Assembly (NCBI GenBank): GCA_051867595.1
Contig: JBJDYS010000003.1
Span: 1-64,000, forward strand
Reading direction: 5' to 3'
Source: CAJOIG01 sp051867595
GTDB taxonomy: Bacteria; Bacillota; Clostridia; Oscillospirales; Oscillospiraceae
Length of the DNA: 64,000 bases
Shown: positions 7,531 to 16,163 of the stretch, piece after piece
How the letters are laid out: each line of letters starts with the position of its first letter
Position numbering within the stretch: the stretch's first letter is position 1
The notes under the pieces: model-generated
What the model saw: only the letters and a program-made list of their open reading frames with translations
The model's database searches: none
What the model was told of the DNA's origin: nothing
Position numbers and translations under genes: made by a program

Positions 7531-7559
7531 AGCCGCTCTCCGTCGGGAGAGCGGCTCTT
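7531..7559. terminator. Bidirectional intrinsic terminator
   Basis: An 11-bp GC-rich stem (7531-7541/7546-7556) with a four-base loop. T residues follow on the minus strand (TTTTATC) and weakly on the plus strand. It sits between two convergent genes, the DUF5714-like gene and the aminotransferase. Confidence 0.75.
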
Positions 7560-7566
7560 ACTATAC

Positions 7567-8751
7567 TTATTTATATTCCTTGGCAAGCTGTTCAAAGACA
7601 GGCAGGGCGCGCCGGATGCGCTCCGTCGGCACGCAGTAGGAGATGCGAACATGACCGGGCGCGCCGAAGCCAGCGCCGGGCACGACCAGCAGGTCATGCG
7701 CCTTGGCCCGCTCGCTGAACGCAAAATCGTCCGGCTCCAGTGTGCGCGGGAACAGATAGAACGTCCCGCCCGGTTCGACACAGGTAAAGCCCATCGAGCG
7801 CAGCCCGTCGAGAAGCAGGCGGCGGTTTTCCGCATACACGGAGATGTCCGCCGTGTCGTCGCCGCAGACGGCGGCCACGCGCTGGAACAGGCTCGACGCG
7901 TTCACATAGCCGAGCGCACGGCCCGCACCGGCGACGGCGGCAAACACCAGCTCCCAATCCTCGACATCCGGGCCGACCGCGACATAGCCGATGCGTTCGC
8001 CGGGGATGGACAGGGATTTCGACCAGGAATAGCACACCAGGGTGTTCTTATAATACTTCGGGATATACGGCACGACGGTTCCGTCATAGACGATCTCGCG
8101 ATACGGCTCGTCCGCGATCAGGTAGATCGGATGGCCGAACTCGGCGCTTTTGGCCTCGAGGAGGGCAGCAAGCCTCTTCACCGTCTCTTCGGAATACACA
8201 ACGCCGGAGGGGTTATTCGGGCTGTTCACAAGCACGGCCTTGGTATGCGCGTTCAGAAGCTCCTCCAGCGCCTCAAAATTAATCTGGAAGCTCTCGACAT
8301 CCGCCGGAACAAGCGTCATCCTGGCTCCGGCCTTTTCGATAAAGACCTTATACTCCGGGAAATACGGCGCAAACACAACGACCTCGTCCCCGGGGCAGCA
8401 CAGGCCGTTGAAGCAGCAGCAAAGCGCCGCCGCCGCCCCGACGGTGCAGTAAAAGTGATCGCCGGTGTAGTTCATGCCGAAGCGGCGGTTCACGGAATCC
8501 GCCAGCGCGCTTCGCACGCCCGCATCGCCCGCGGCGCTCGTATAGCCGTGGAGCAGGACGGGATCCATCTCCGTCAAAAGGCGGATGGCCTCCCGGTTCA
8601 CCGATTCCGGCGCTGGCACGCTGGGATTTCCGATGGAGAAGTCGAACACATTCTCCTCGCCGACAACGGCGGCGCGTTTCTTGCCATATTCAAACAGCTC
8701 GCGGATGACGGACCGCGCCGTTCCGAGAGCGACCATTTTTTCGTTCAGCAT
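7567..8751 (-). CDS. PLP-dependent aminotransferase, class I/II
   Basis: A 394-residue fold-type I aminotransferase of the aspartate aminotransferase superfamily. The substrate-binding Asn-Ser-Pro-Asn-Asn-Pro-Ser-Gly motif is near residues 176-183, Ala-Asp-Glu-Pro-Tyr is near 213-217, and the PLP lysine is in Ser-Trp-Ser-Lys-Ser-Leu-Ser (K245). The start at 8751 follows a GAAGAG-type site; the longest frame adds 11 unlikely residues. The N-terminus Phe-Asp-Phe-Ser-Ile-Gly-Asn-Pro-Ser resembles clostridial AspC-like enzymes whose amino donor is not settled. It lies 38 bases downstream of the MBL hydrolase gene and is probably cotranscribed with it. Confidence 0.92.
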   Translation of the reverse strand: MLNEKMVALGTARSVIRELFEYGKKRAAVVGEENVFDFSIGNPSVPAPESVNREAIRLLTEMDPVLLHGYTSAAGDAGVRSALADSVNRRFGMNYTGDHFYCTVGAAAALCCCFNGLCCPGDEVVVFAPYFPEYKVFIEKAGARMTLVPADVESFQINFEALEELLNAHTKAVLVNSPNNPSGVVYSEETVKRLAALLEAKSAEFGHPIYLIADEPYREIVYDGTVVPYIPKYYKNTLVCYSWSKSLSIPGERIGYVAVGPDVEDWELVFAAVAGAGRALGYVNASSLFQRVAAVCGDDTADISVYAENRRLLLDGLRSMGFTCVEPGGTFYLFPRTLEPDDFAFSERAKAHDLLVVPGAGFGAPGHVRISYCVPTERIRRALPVFEQLAKEYK

Positions 8752-8789
8752 CGCAAACTCTTCTTTCTTTCGTGATTTACACAATTATA

Positions 8790-9617
8790 TCACTCGGTTT
8801 CGCCGAATGCAATCTCCATGCCGGTATACATCTGCGTGAGCGCATCGCCCAGGATCGGCTTCATGCGGTCATACGCCGCCTGCCCGGTGCAGTGCCCGGT
8901 GACGACGGTCTCCACGCCGGAATCTCTGAGCCTTTCCGCCAGCGCGTCGATTTCCGCTTCGGGCGTCTCGTAGAGATGGAACCCGCCGATCAGAGCGCGG
9001 ATCGGTTTTTCCGGAAACGCCGTCTCCACCTCCCGCAGGATGTTCATCACCCCGCCGTGCGAACAGCTTGACAGCACGACAAGCCCCGCCCCGGTTTCGA
9101 GCACAAGGCTCTGCTCATGGGAAAAATCGTCCGGCTTGCGGCGGAGAAGGCCGTTCACGGTATACATATGCGCGCGTTTTCCGATCGCGCCGAGGCCCGG
9201 CGTGGTATGCGGCAGAAGCCACGCGCCGGGATACAGCTCATACAGGCCGTCGGCAAAGACAAGGCGGTCCTTATGCTTCTCCAGCGTGCCGCGGCGGATG
9301 CCGATATAACGGCGCCGGAAGCCCTGCATATCAAAGCAGTTTTCCGCCGTACCCTGCCGCAGATAAAACTTCGCCCGGTCATTGGCGGCGAAAAAGGCGT
9401 CCATGCCGTCCGCGTGGTCATAATGCGCGTGGGACAGCACGCCGTATTCCACGGCGGCCAGATCACAGCCGACCGCCGCCGCATTCTGCGCGAAAAGCGG
9501 CGAGGCGCCCGTATCCAGCAAAATCACATGGCCCGCGTGCTCAATATACAGCGAAAGCCCCCACTCACAGGCGAGGTTCTCCCCGGCGATATTATCCACA
9601 AGTATACGCACCCGCAT
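8790..9617 (-). CDS. MBL-fold metallohydrolase
   Basis: A 275-residue metallo-beta-lactamase-fold enzyme. The metal motif Ser-His-Ala-His-Tyr-Asp-His-Ala-Asp-Gly is at 62-71 and a later Gly-Gly-Phe-His-Leu supplies another ligand. The N-terminal Val-Asp-Asn and Glu-Trp-Gly-Leu-Ser, plus Leu-Leu-Asp-Thr-Gly-Ala, match the subgroup annotated as dihydropteroate-related or beta-ribofuranosylaminobenzene phosphate synthase-like, whose true substrates in bacteria are mostly unknown. A second His near the C-terminus (Thr-Gly-His-Cys-Thr-Gly) completes the site. It is the first gene of a two-gene minus-strand unit. Confidence 0.9.
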   Translation of the reverse strand: MRVRILVDNIAGENLACEWGLSLYIEHAGHVILLDTGASPLFAQNAAAVGCDLAAVEYGVLSHAHYDHADGMDAFFAANDRAKFYLRQGTAENCFDMQGFRRRYIGIRRGTLEKHKDRLVFADGLYELYPGAWLLPHTTPGLGAIGKRAHMYTVNGLLRRKPDDFSHEQSLVLETGAGLVVLSSCSHGGVMNILREVETAFPEKPIRALIGGFHLYETPEAEIDALAERLRDSGVETVVTGHCTGQAAYDRMKPILGDALTQMYTGMEIAFGETE

Positions 9618-9651
9618 ATCCGGTTCCTCCGGTTTGTTCGTTTTTACCCGC

Positions 9652-9660
9652 AGTATAGCA
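9652..9660 (-). promoter_or_regulatory. Extended -10 promoter of the MBL hydrolase unit
   Basis: The minus strand reads TGC-TATACT, an extended -10 element, 35 bases before the ATG. No good -35 is present. Confidence 0.5.
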
Positions 9661-9710
9661 CGCCCCGCGCCGAAAAGGAACAGAAAACAAACCGGCAGGG
9701 CGTTTTTTGT

Positions 9711-9739
9711 TTTACAGGAATCCCCCGCCGTGCTATAAT
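9711..9739 (+). promoter_or_regulatory. Promoter of the secreted 200-residue protein
   Basis: TTTACA (9711-9716), 17 bases, then TATAAT (9734-9739) preceded by TGC. This is close to consensus and extended, so strong expression is plausible. Confidence 0.8.
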
Positions 9740-9772
9740 CCGACTATACAAACAAAAAGGAGTTTTTGAGCC

Positions 9773-10375
9773 ATGAAAAAGATTCTTGCCTTCCTGATCG
9801 CCTCGATCCTGCTTCTGTCCGCCGGCGCTTACGCCTCTGCCGAGCCCGCCGCCGAAGTGGACGCCTACACCTCCGCCTCCCTGACAAAGACCACGCTCAC
9901 CGGCGATGAGCTGGCGGCCGCGGCGGAGCTTCTTGCCCAGCACGGCTCCGACCTCGCCACGCTTGCCGACACACAGGCCCCGGGCTACACCGCTCCTGCC
10001 GGCTCCCTGCCCGCGCAGATCATGACCGTCAACCCCGACGGCTGCGTCGGTCTGTCCACCATAACCGAGTTCCATTATTATCCCATGGAGGACGGCCGCG
10101 ATCAGGTCGTGCTGGAGCTCACCTACGGCCAAAACGCCGTGAACCTCGGCAAGCCGGACGCCCGCGGCACGCTCCTCGTCCGCATCGACGGCACCAGCTA
10201 CCTCGTTCACCTCGACGTCATCGACTACGATGAGCAGGTCTACAACGACGAGGCCTACGCCGCCGGTGAGTTCAACGCCCATTACTCCGGCGCCTCCAAC
10301 GCGTTCAGCAGCTTCACCATCACCTGCGAGGTGCTCTCCATCGAGACCTCTCAGATGCTCATTTTCGATTTCTGA
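9773..10375 (+). CDS. Secreted protein of unknown function
   Basis: 200 residues with a clear signal peptide: Met-Lys-Lys, a hydrophobic stretch to about residue 20, and Ala-Ser-Ala before Glu. The mature part is acidic, with an early helix (about 45-65), then beta-rich sequence with many aromatic residues after residue 95. No Cys, no lipobox and no wall anchor are present, so it should be released or loosely held. Strong promoter and monocistronic layout suggest a separately controlled exported protein. I do not recognise the family. Confidence 0.8.
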   Translation: MKKILAFLIASILLLSAGAYASAEPAAEVDAYTSASLTKTTLTGDELAAAAELLAQHGSDLATLADTQAPGYTAPAGSLPAQIMTVNPDGCVGLSTITEFHYYPMEDGRDQVVLELTYGQNAVNLGKPDARGTLLVRIDGTSYLVHLDVIDYDEQVYNDEAYAAGEFNAHYSGASNAFSSFTITCEVLSIETSQMLIFDF

Positions 10376-10425
10376 TCGTACAGCCCGGGTCGCGATCTTC
10401 CCGCGCCCGGCAGCCTGTTCAAGCA

Positions 10426-10460
10426 AAACGCCCGATCTCACGATCGGGCGTTTGTTTTTT
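10426..10460. terminator. Strong intrinsic terminator between convergent genes
   Basis: A 12-bp stem (10426-10437/10442-10453) with a TCAC loop, followed on the plus strand by a long T-rich tract. The A-rich left flank gives a shorter T tract on the minus strand, so it likely serves the secreted protein and also the beta-helix gene. Confidence 0.85.
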
Positions 10461-12175
10461 TACGAGGCCTCGCCGGAGGGCTCCGCGGAGGCTGCGGGGC
10501 TCACCAGGATCTCGCCGCTCCAGCTGCCGCCTGCGGAGGTGTCCACAGCGGCGCCGTCCACCGTGACGACGCCGTTGATGACGCCGCCCACTTCGACGGT
10601 CAGGCTCACAAGCTGGCTGGCACCGGTGACGTTCCAGACGGAATTTGCGTCAATGGTAAGGGTCGAGCCGTTGCCCGTGCCGTCGTGATAGGTTGCGGCA
10701 TCGAGCACCCAATAGCAGAGCTCGTCGGCCTTGGCCTCCTCGCTCCAAACGGCGTCCCACTGGGCCTTGGTCCAGGTCTCATACGCGCCGCTCCAGGTGG
10801 TATTCACGAGATTCACGGTACAGTTGCGCTGGTAGTCACAGGCCTTCACGTCGCCGTCAATGTCGCAGTCGGTGAGGGTCATCACCGTGCCGCGCCCGGT
10901 CATGTCATGCGTGGTCAGGGCGTAGCAGCTCATGGAGTCGGAGTTCACCGCGGTCATGAGCAGCGTGTCGGACTTGCTGTCAATGGTGCAGGCGGTCAGG
11001 TCGATGTCCGCATAGGCGGACTTGACGAGGAAGATCGCGCCGTCCACAAAATCGAGGTACTCCGCCACGGAGGGGCCGTAATCGACCGCCCAGTCAACGA
11101 GGGTCGCATTTTTCGCGAGCTCATCGGTCGTGACGAAATCCGTATCGGAGGCCTTGACGATGGCGGTCATGCCGCGGGTCGTGCCCTTCGACTCCTCCGG
11201 AGAGTGGATCTGGATGCCGTTGCGGCCGCCTTCCACGAGGCTGCGTCCGTCCCGGGCGAGGCAGTCCTCGGACACCGTGTAATCAGCGGGGAGATAGACA
11301 AGCGCCTCCTCCGTGGCGTCGTCCAGGGAGGCAAGGTGGATCTCGCCGTTATTGGAGATGATCGCGCCGAGCTCCGCGCCGGAGAGAACGCTGCCGAAGA
11401 AGTAGTCCTTGCAGCTCGAGTCGGCATAGGTGCCGTAGCCGCCGTGGATGGCCTTGCCGACGGAGTCATACGCATAGAAGGACAGATCGCGGGTCATGTC
11501 GGTGCTCATGGCGGCCCAGCCGTCGGTCTCGACATAGGAGCCGTAATAATAGGTCTTGGTCACGCCCATGGACATATTGGCGCGGGAATAGCCGGAGATC
11601 AGCAGGCCGCCGTTGGAGGGCGGCTCCATGATCGCGTCGGTGAGGCCGTCCGGGTCTCCGGCGGTGCCGCGCTGGAGGATGTCGGAGTTGATGACGACGA
11701 GCGTGCCGTTCTCGGCGCAGTAGACGGTGTAGTTTCCGAACACGCCGCCCTTGCCCTCGGCGATCAGCGTGGAGTTTTTAATGGTCAGCAGACCGTCCGT
11801 GACCCCGGCGCAGTAGCCGCCCGCGGTGGTGACGTCCGTGGGCTCGGATACGCCGTGGGTAATCACGGAGTTCTCAATGACGTATTCGCCGCCGACGACC
11901 TGAATGCCGCTCGCGGTGAAATCGTGGATCGCGAGCTCAATGCCGTCGGCGCGGTCGGCGCCGATCTCGCCGGTGAGCTCAAAATTACCGTCCTTTTCGG
12001 CAACGGTCTCGCCGTCCACGGTGAACACCGCGGTGCTCTCGGCCTCGCCGGAGGTGGACTGAGCGGTGTTGAAGCTCTCTTCCGAGCCGGACGCCTCCCC
12101 AGAGGCAAAGGCGGACAGGCTCATAAGCATGGCCAGTGCCATCAGCAGAGCGGCCAGACGAAGATGTTTGTGCAT
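10460..12175 (-). CDS. Secreted beta-helix-repeat protein
   Basis: 571 residues with a signal peptide (Met-His-Lys-His, hydrophobic to about residue 24, Ala-Phe-Ala-Ser). After a Ser/Gly/Glu-rich linker the chain is a long run of short beta strands with recurring patterns such as Thr-Ile-Lys-Asn-Ser-Thr-Leu and Leu-Thr-Asp-Cys-Asp-Ile, typical of right-handed parallel beta-helix (pectate lyase-like) folds. The C-terminus is again Ala/Ser/Glu-rich and has no sorting signal. I see no catalytic signature, so adhesin or polysaccharide binding is only a guess. AGGAGG lies 8 bases before the ATG at 12175. Confidence 0.75.
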   Translation of the reverse strand: MHKHLRLAALLMALAMLMSLSAFASGEASGSEESFNTAQSTSGEAESTAVFTVDGETVAEKDGNFELTGEIGADRADGIELAIHDFTASGIQVVGGEYVIENSVITHGVSEPTDVTTAGGYCAGVTDGLLTIKNSTLIAEGKGGVFGNYTVYCAENGTLVVINSDILQRGTAGDPDGLTDAIMEPPSNGGLLISGYSRANMSMGVTKTYYYGSYVETDGWAAMSTDMTRDLSFYAYDSVGKAIHGGYGTYADSSCKDYFFGSVLSGAELGAIISNNGEIHLASLDDATEEALVYLPADYTVSEDCLARDGRSLVEGGRNGIQIHSPEESKGTTRGMTAIVKASDTDFVTTDELAKNATLVDWAVDYGPSVAEYLDFVDGAIFLVKSAYADIDLTACTIDSKSDTLLMTAVNSDSMSCYALTTHDMTGRGTVMTLTDCDIDGDVKACDYQRNCTVNLVNTTWSGAYETWTKAQWDAVWSEEAKADELCYWVLDAATYHDGTGNGSTLTIDANSVWNVTGASQLVSLTVEVGGVINGVVTVDGAAVDTSAGGSWSGEILVSPAASAEPSGEAS

Positions 12176-12207
12176 GAAAATTCCTCCTTGATTTTTTTGA
12201 TAAAGGG

Positions 12208-12236
12208 AGTATACCATATTTTATAAGACCGCATAA
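12208..12236 (-). promoter_or_regulatory. Possible promoter of the beta-helix gene
   Basis: The minus strand has TTATGC (12236-12231), 17 bases, then TATACT (12213-12208). The -35 is poor. The rest of the 200-bp divergent gap to the HtrA gene is AT-rich and shows no clear plus-strand promoter. Confidence 0.4.
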
Positions 12237-12378
12237 CGAATTTAACGAATTCTTTACGCTCCTCCGACCGTTACAAAAAATCCATAATTTTTTCACATTT
12301 TCCCGTAGAAATACCGGGCGGATGGGGGTAAATTACAAGTACAAAGAAACAGAATACTTCTCAGGAGGAAATGAAAGC

Positions 12379-13782
12379 ATGAACGAGAACAATTCCAGCC
12401 TGTTTAACGAAAATACCGAAAGTCAGGACCCGAACGAGCGTTTGCTCAGCGAAACGCCGAAGCCGGAAACGCCCGGCTATTCCTATGTGGCAGTGGAATC
12501 CCCGGGCACTCCGCCGCAGAAAAAGCCCCGCAAAGGCATGAGCACCGGCGGCATCGTGGCCCTGTGCCTCGTCTGCGCGATCGTCGCGTCGCTCTTCAGC
12601 GCGGGTGCAACGTATCTCATCACGACCCGCAGCGGCGGAAGCTCCGTTCTGGACGAAATCGTCCCGACGCCGGTCCCGGTGCTGACGACGGTCTCCTCCG
12701 GCTCGGCCGGGGATGTGAACGACACCGCCGCTTACATTTACGAGCTGGCCAAGCAGCAGGTCGTCGGCATCCAGACCGACATCACCTATTATAATATCTT
12801 CGGCCAGTCCACCGCGGCCAGCGTGTCCGGCTCCGGCGTCATCCTCACGGAGGACGGGTATATCCTCACGAACCACCACGTCATCGAGGACGCCTACGAG
12901 GGCGGCTATGACGTCACGGTCATGATGTACGACGAGACGACGTATGACGCGGAGATCGTCGGCTTCGACCGGGACAACGACCTCGCCCTTCTGAAGATCG
13001 ACGCCTCCGGCCTGAATGCCGCGCAGCTCGGCGACAGCGATGAGCTGACGGTCGGCCAGGTCGTCTATGCCGTCGGAAATCCGCTGGGCGAGCTGAGCTA
13101 CACCATGACGAGCGGCATCGTATCCGCGACAAACCGCACCATCACCACGGAGAGCAATGTGGCGATGAACGTGTTCCAGATCGACGCGGCGGTGAACAGC
13201 GGCAACTCCGGCGGCCCGGTGTATAACTCCCTCGGCCAGGTCATCGGCATCGTCTCCGCCAAGTACGCCTCCACCGGCGTTGAGGGCATCGGCTTCGCGA
13301 TCCCCATCACCGACGCGGCGCATATCGCAAACCAGATCCTGGAGTTCGGCTACGTCACCGACCGTGCCTACCTCGGCATCACCACCACGACGGTCACCTC
13401 CGCCATCGCGGAGACCTATGACATGGTCGAAGGCGCGTATGTCAACGGCGTCAACGAGGGCAGCGCCGCCGAGACGGCCGGTATCCAGAAGGGCGACATC
13501 ATCGTCGCGCTGGACGGACAGACCGTTGCCGGTTCCGGTGAGCTGACGAGTATGCTCAAGCAGTACCACGCCGGGGATACCGCGACGATCACCGTTTCCC
13601 GCAACCGGGAGAATATCGATCTGACAGTCGTCTTCGACGCCAAGCCCCAGGAGACGGAGGAGGACGCCAGCGAGCAGGCCTCCGACGAGCCCCGTCAGGG
13701 CGGCCAGTATTACAGCTACGGAAACGGCGATATGGAGGATTTCTTCCGCCAGTTCTTCGGTAATTTCGGCTTCGGATACTAA
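12379..13782 (+). CDS. htrA: Membrane-anchored HtrA/DegP serine protease with PDZ domain
   Basis: 467 residues. A cytoplasmic Pro/Glu-rich tail (1-55) precedes one membrane segment (about 56-82). The trypsin-like domain has the triad His167 (Thr-Asn-His-His-Val), Asp201 (Asp-Asn-Asp-Leu-Ala-Leu-Leu-Lys) and Ser277 (Gly-Asn-Ser-Gly-Gly-Pro), followed by one PDZ domain (about 335-430). The C-terminus ends in an acidic then Gly/Tyr-rich tail. It acts outside the membrane in protein quality control. The ATG at 12379 follows AGGAGG by 10 bases. No CssR-like site could be identified upstream. Confidence 0.94.
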   Translation: MNENNSSLFNENTESQDPNERLLSETPKPETPGYSYVAVESPGTPPQKKPRKGMSTGGIVALCLVCAIVASLFSAGATYLITTRSGGSSVLDEIVPTPVPVLTTVSSGSAGDVNDTAAYIYELAKQQVVGIQTDITYYNIFGQSTAASVSGSGVILTEDGYILTNHHVIEDAYEGGYDVTVMMYDETTYDAEIVGFDRDNDLALLKIDASGLNAAQLGDSDELTVGQVVYAVGNPLGELSYTMTSGIVSATNRTITTESNVAMNVFQIDAAVNSGNSGGPVYNSLGQVIGIVSAKYASTGVEGIGFAIPITDAAHIANQILEFGYVTDRAYLGITTTTVTSAIAETYDMVEGAYVNGVNEGSAAETAGIQKGDIIVALDGQTVAGSGELTSMLKQYHAGDTATITVSRNRENIDLTVVFDAKPQETEEDASEQASDEPRQGGQYYSYGNGDMEDFFRQFFGNFGFGY

Positions 13783-13791
13783 CGCGGAAAA

Positions 13792-13840
13792 TATAGCACA
13801 AACGCTCTGCCATTGGCGGAGCGTTTGTGCTATAATGTTT
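13792..13840 (+). terminator. htrA terminator fused to the next promoter
   Basis: Sixteen-base perfect inverted repeats (13792-13807/13819-13834) with an 11-base loop are followed by ATGTTTT. The right arm ends in TGC-TATAAT (13828-13836), an extended -10 that would serve the downstream gene. Confidence 0.7.
13828..13836 (+). promoter_or_regulatory. Extended -10 promoter of the U32 gene
   Basis: TGC-TATAAT lies 37 bases before the start codon of the U32 family gene. No consensus -35 is found at 17 bases. Confidence 0.5.
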
Positions 13841-13872
13841 TGTAAATCCACAAAACAGAAAGAGTCCGAACG

Positions 13873-15105
13873 ATGACCAGACGACCGGAAGTGCTCTCCC
13901 CGGCGGGAGATATGGAAAAATTAACAGCGGCCGTGGCCTACGGCGCGGATGCGGTGTATCTGTCCGGCACGGCCTACGGTATGCGCGGCGGCACGGCGAA
14001 TTTCTCCGCCGGGGATATGCTGCGGGCCGTTTCGTACTGCCACGAGCGGGGCGTGAAGGTCTACGCCGCCGTCAACACGATCCCGTCCGACAACGAGATG
14101 GACGCGCTGCCGCCGTTTCTGGAATGCCTGCAGAGCGCGGGCGTGGATGCCGCGATCGTCGCCGATCTCGGCGTTCTGAACGCCTGCCGGAAATACGCGC
14201 CGGGCGTCGCGCTCCATGTGAGCACGCAGGCGGGCGTGATGAACGCGGAGACGGCCCGCGCGTTTTATGAGCTGGGAGCCAGCCGCGTGGTGCTGGCACG
14301 GGAGATGTCCCTGGCGCAGATCGCCGCGCTGCGGGAACGCGTCCCGGAGGAGCTGGAGCTCGAGGCGTTCTGCCACGGAGCGATGTGCGTCTCCTTTTCC
14401 GGGCGCTGTACGCTGTCAAACTACCTGACCGGGCGCGACGCAAACCGCGGAAAATGCGCGCAGCCCTGCCGCTGGAAATATCACCTCGTCGAGGAAAAAC
14501 GGCCCGGCGAGTATTTCGAGATCACCGAGGACGGCGGGACATACATCCTGAACTCCCGCGATATGTGCATGATCGACCATATCCCGGAGCTGCTCGACGC
14601 GGGCGTGACGAGCCTCAAAATCGAGGGCCGCACGAAATCCGCCTACTACACCGCCGCCGTGACGAACGCATACCGGCACGCCGTGGATGCGGCGCTCGCG
14701 GGCGAGCCGCTCGACCCGCTCTGGCGGCAGGAGGTGTTCAACGTCAGCCACCGCCCGTATTCCACCGGGTTCTATTTCGGCGAGCCGGGGCAGTATACCG
14801 AGGACGCCTTCTACTTTGCGGAGAGCGACGTTGTCGCGATGGTCGAGGCCTGCGACGGAGCGGGACACGCCGTCCTGACGCAGCGAAATCGGTTTTTCCC
14901 GGGTGACGAGCTGGAGCTTCTCATGCCCGGGCAGGCGCCGCTTTCGTTCACGGCCGGCGTCCTGACGGATGCGGACGGACAGCCCGTCGAGGCGGCAAGC
15001 CACCCGAAGATGGAGCTGCATATGGTGCTGCCCGCCGCCGCGCCGCGGTATTCGTATCTTCGCAAAAAGCGCACCGTGGCCCTGTCCGGCCACGGCATCG
15101 GCTGA
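13873..15105 (+). CDS. Peptidase U32 family protein (tRNA/rRNA hydroxylation type)
   Basis: 410 residues. The family signature Glu-Ala-Phe-x-His-Gly-Ala-x-Cys-x-Ser-Phe-Ser-Gly-x-Cys is present near residues 164-179, and further Cys residues at Gly-Lys-Cys-Ala-Gln-Pro-Cys-Arg follow. Relatives include YrrO/TrhP, which makes 5-hydroxyuridine in tRNA, and RlhA, which acts on 23S rRNA; despite the name, protease activity is doubtful. The N-terminal part is a TIM-barrel-like Pro-Glu-Val-Leu-Ser-Pro-Ala-Gly start. The next gene begins 10 bases after the stop. Confidence 0.9.
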   Translation: MTRRPEVLSPAGDMEKLTAAVAYGADAVYLSGTAYGMRGGTANFSAGDMLRAVSYCHERGVKVYAAVNTIPSDNEMDALPPFLECLQSAGVDAAIVADLGVLNACRKYAPGVALHVSTQAGVMNAETARAFYELGASRVVLAREMSLAQIAALRERVPEELELEAFCHGAMCVSFSGRCTLSNYLTGRDANRGKCAQPCRWKYHLVEEKRPGEYFEITEDGGTYILNSRDMCMIDHIPELLDAGVTSLKIEGRTKSAYYTAAVTNAYRHAVDAALAGEPLDPLWRQEVFNVSHRPYSTGFYFGEPGQYTEDAFYFAESDVVAMVEACDGAGHAVLTQRNRFFPGDELELLMPGQAPLSFTAGVLTDADGQPVEAASHPKMELHMVLPAAAPRYSYLRKKRTVALSGHGIG

Positions 15106-15115
15106 GGAGGGACGC

Positions 15116-16060
15116 ATGGAAAATCTTGTATTCAGCCTGAACGCGACCATCCCGATCTTCCTCATGATGGCGCTGGGATTTGTACTGCGGCGCGTAGGCG
15201 TCATCAGCGAGACGCTGGCCTCCGGGATGAACACCTTCGTATTCAAGGTCGCGCTGCCGGTCATGGTGTTTCACGATCTCGCGGTCGTGGATTTTGCGGA
15301 GGCGTGGGACACGCGCTTCGTCCTGTTCTGCTTCTTCGTGACGCTGGTTTCCATCGCCTTTGCGGCGGCGGTGTCGTTTCTGTGGAAGGACAGACGCATT
15401 CAGGGCGAGTTCATTCAGGCCTCCTACCGCAGCAGCGCGGCGCTTCTGGGCATTGCATTCATCACGAACATCTACGGCGATTCCGGCATGGCACCGCTCA
15501 TGATTATCGGCAGCGTGCCGCTGTATAACATCATGGCGGTGGTGGTGCTGTCGTTCTTCCAGCCGGAGCGAACACCGCTGGATGCGGCGCTCCTGAAAAA
15601 GACGCTGAAAGGGATCGTCACAAATCCGATCATTCTCGGCATCGCGGCGGGCCTTCTCTGGTCGGCGCTGCGGCTGCCCATGCCCGTGATCCTCAACAAG
15701 ACCGTGACCAGTCTCGGCGGCGTGGCCAGTCCCATGGGCCTCATGGCGATGGGCGCGACCTTCGACTTCAAAAAGGCCTTTGGAAAGCTCGCCCCGTCGG
15801 TCACGGCGGCGGTCATCAAGCTGGTGGGCTTCTGCGCGGTGTTTCTGCCGCTCGCGGTGGCGCTGGGCTTCCGGGAGGAAAAGCTGGTCGCCATCCTCGT
15901 GATGCTCGGCTCGGCCACGACCGTTTCGAGCTATGTCATGGCGCGGAGCATGGGCCATGAGGGAACACTTTCGTCCAGCACGGTCATGCTGACGACGCTC
16001 TTCTCCGCGTTCACGCTGACCTTCTGGCTGTGGCTTCTGCGGAGTCAGGGGCTTATATAA
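15116..16060 (+). CDS. AEC (auxin efflux carrier) family transporter
   Basis: A 314-residue integral membrane protein with about ten hydrophobic helices. It opens with Ala-Thr-Ile-Pro-Ile-Phe-Leu-Met-Met-Ala-Leu-Gly-Phe and Leu-Arg-Arg-Val-Gly-Val-Ile, the classic start of AEC permeases. Bacterial members move dicarboxylates such as malate or related anions; the substrate here is not determinable. The start at 15116 follows GAGGAGG closely. It is cotranscribed with the U32 gene (10-base gap). Confidence 0.92.
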   Translation: MENLVFSLNATIPIFLMMALGFVLRRVGVISETLASGMNTFVFKVALPVMVFHDLAVVDFAEAWDTRFVLFCFFVTLVSIAFAAAVSFLWKDRRIQGEFIQASYRSSAALLGIAFITNIYGDSGMAPLMIIGSVPLYNIMAVVVLSFFQPERTPLDAALLKKTLKGIVTNPIILGIAAGLLWSALRLPMPVILNKTVTSLGGVASPMGLMAMGATFDFKKAFGKLAPSVTAAVIKLVGFCAVFLPLAVALGFREEKLVAILVMLGSATTVSSYVMARSMGHEGTLSSSTVMLTTLFSAFTLTFWLWLLRSQGLI

Positions 16061-16069
16061 GAAAAAACA

Positions 16070-16086
16070 GGGACGGAAACCGTCCC
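16070..16086. terminator. Short hairpin after the AEC gene
   Basis: A 7-bp stem, GGGACGG/CCGTCCC, with an AAA loop. It lacks a T-run on the plus strand, whereas the minus strand has six T residues after it. As a terminator for the AEC gene it is weak. Confidence 0.4.
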
Positions 16087-16099
16087 CGGCACACGGCGA

Positions 16100-16128
16100 T
16101 TGAACATTTCGCGGCGGTATGGTATACT
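16100..16128 (+). promoter_or_regulatory. Promoter of the ketopantoate reductase-like gene
   Basis: TTGAAC (16100-16105), 17 bases, TATACT (16123-16128). The ATG follows 35 bases later. Confidence 0.7.
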
Positions 16129-16163
16129 TTTCCCGGAAAACGGCATGAAAGCAGGGAAACACT

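Noticed and set aside
12361..13851. 496-codon open frame opposite htrA
   Set aside because: Antisense shadow. The HtrA triad and PDZ domain on the plus strand are unambiguous.
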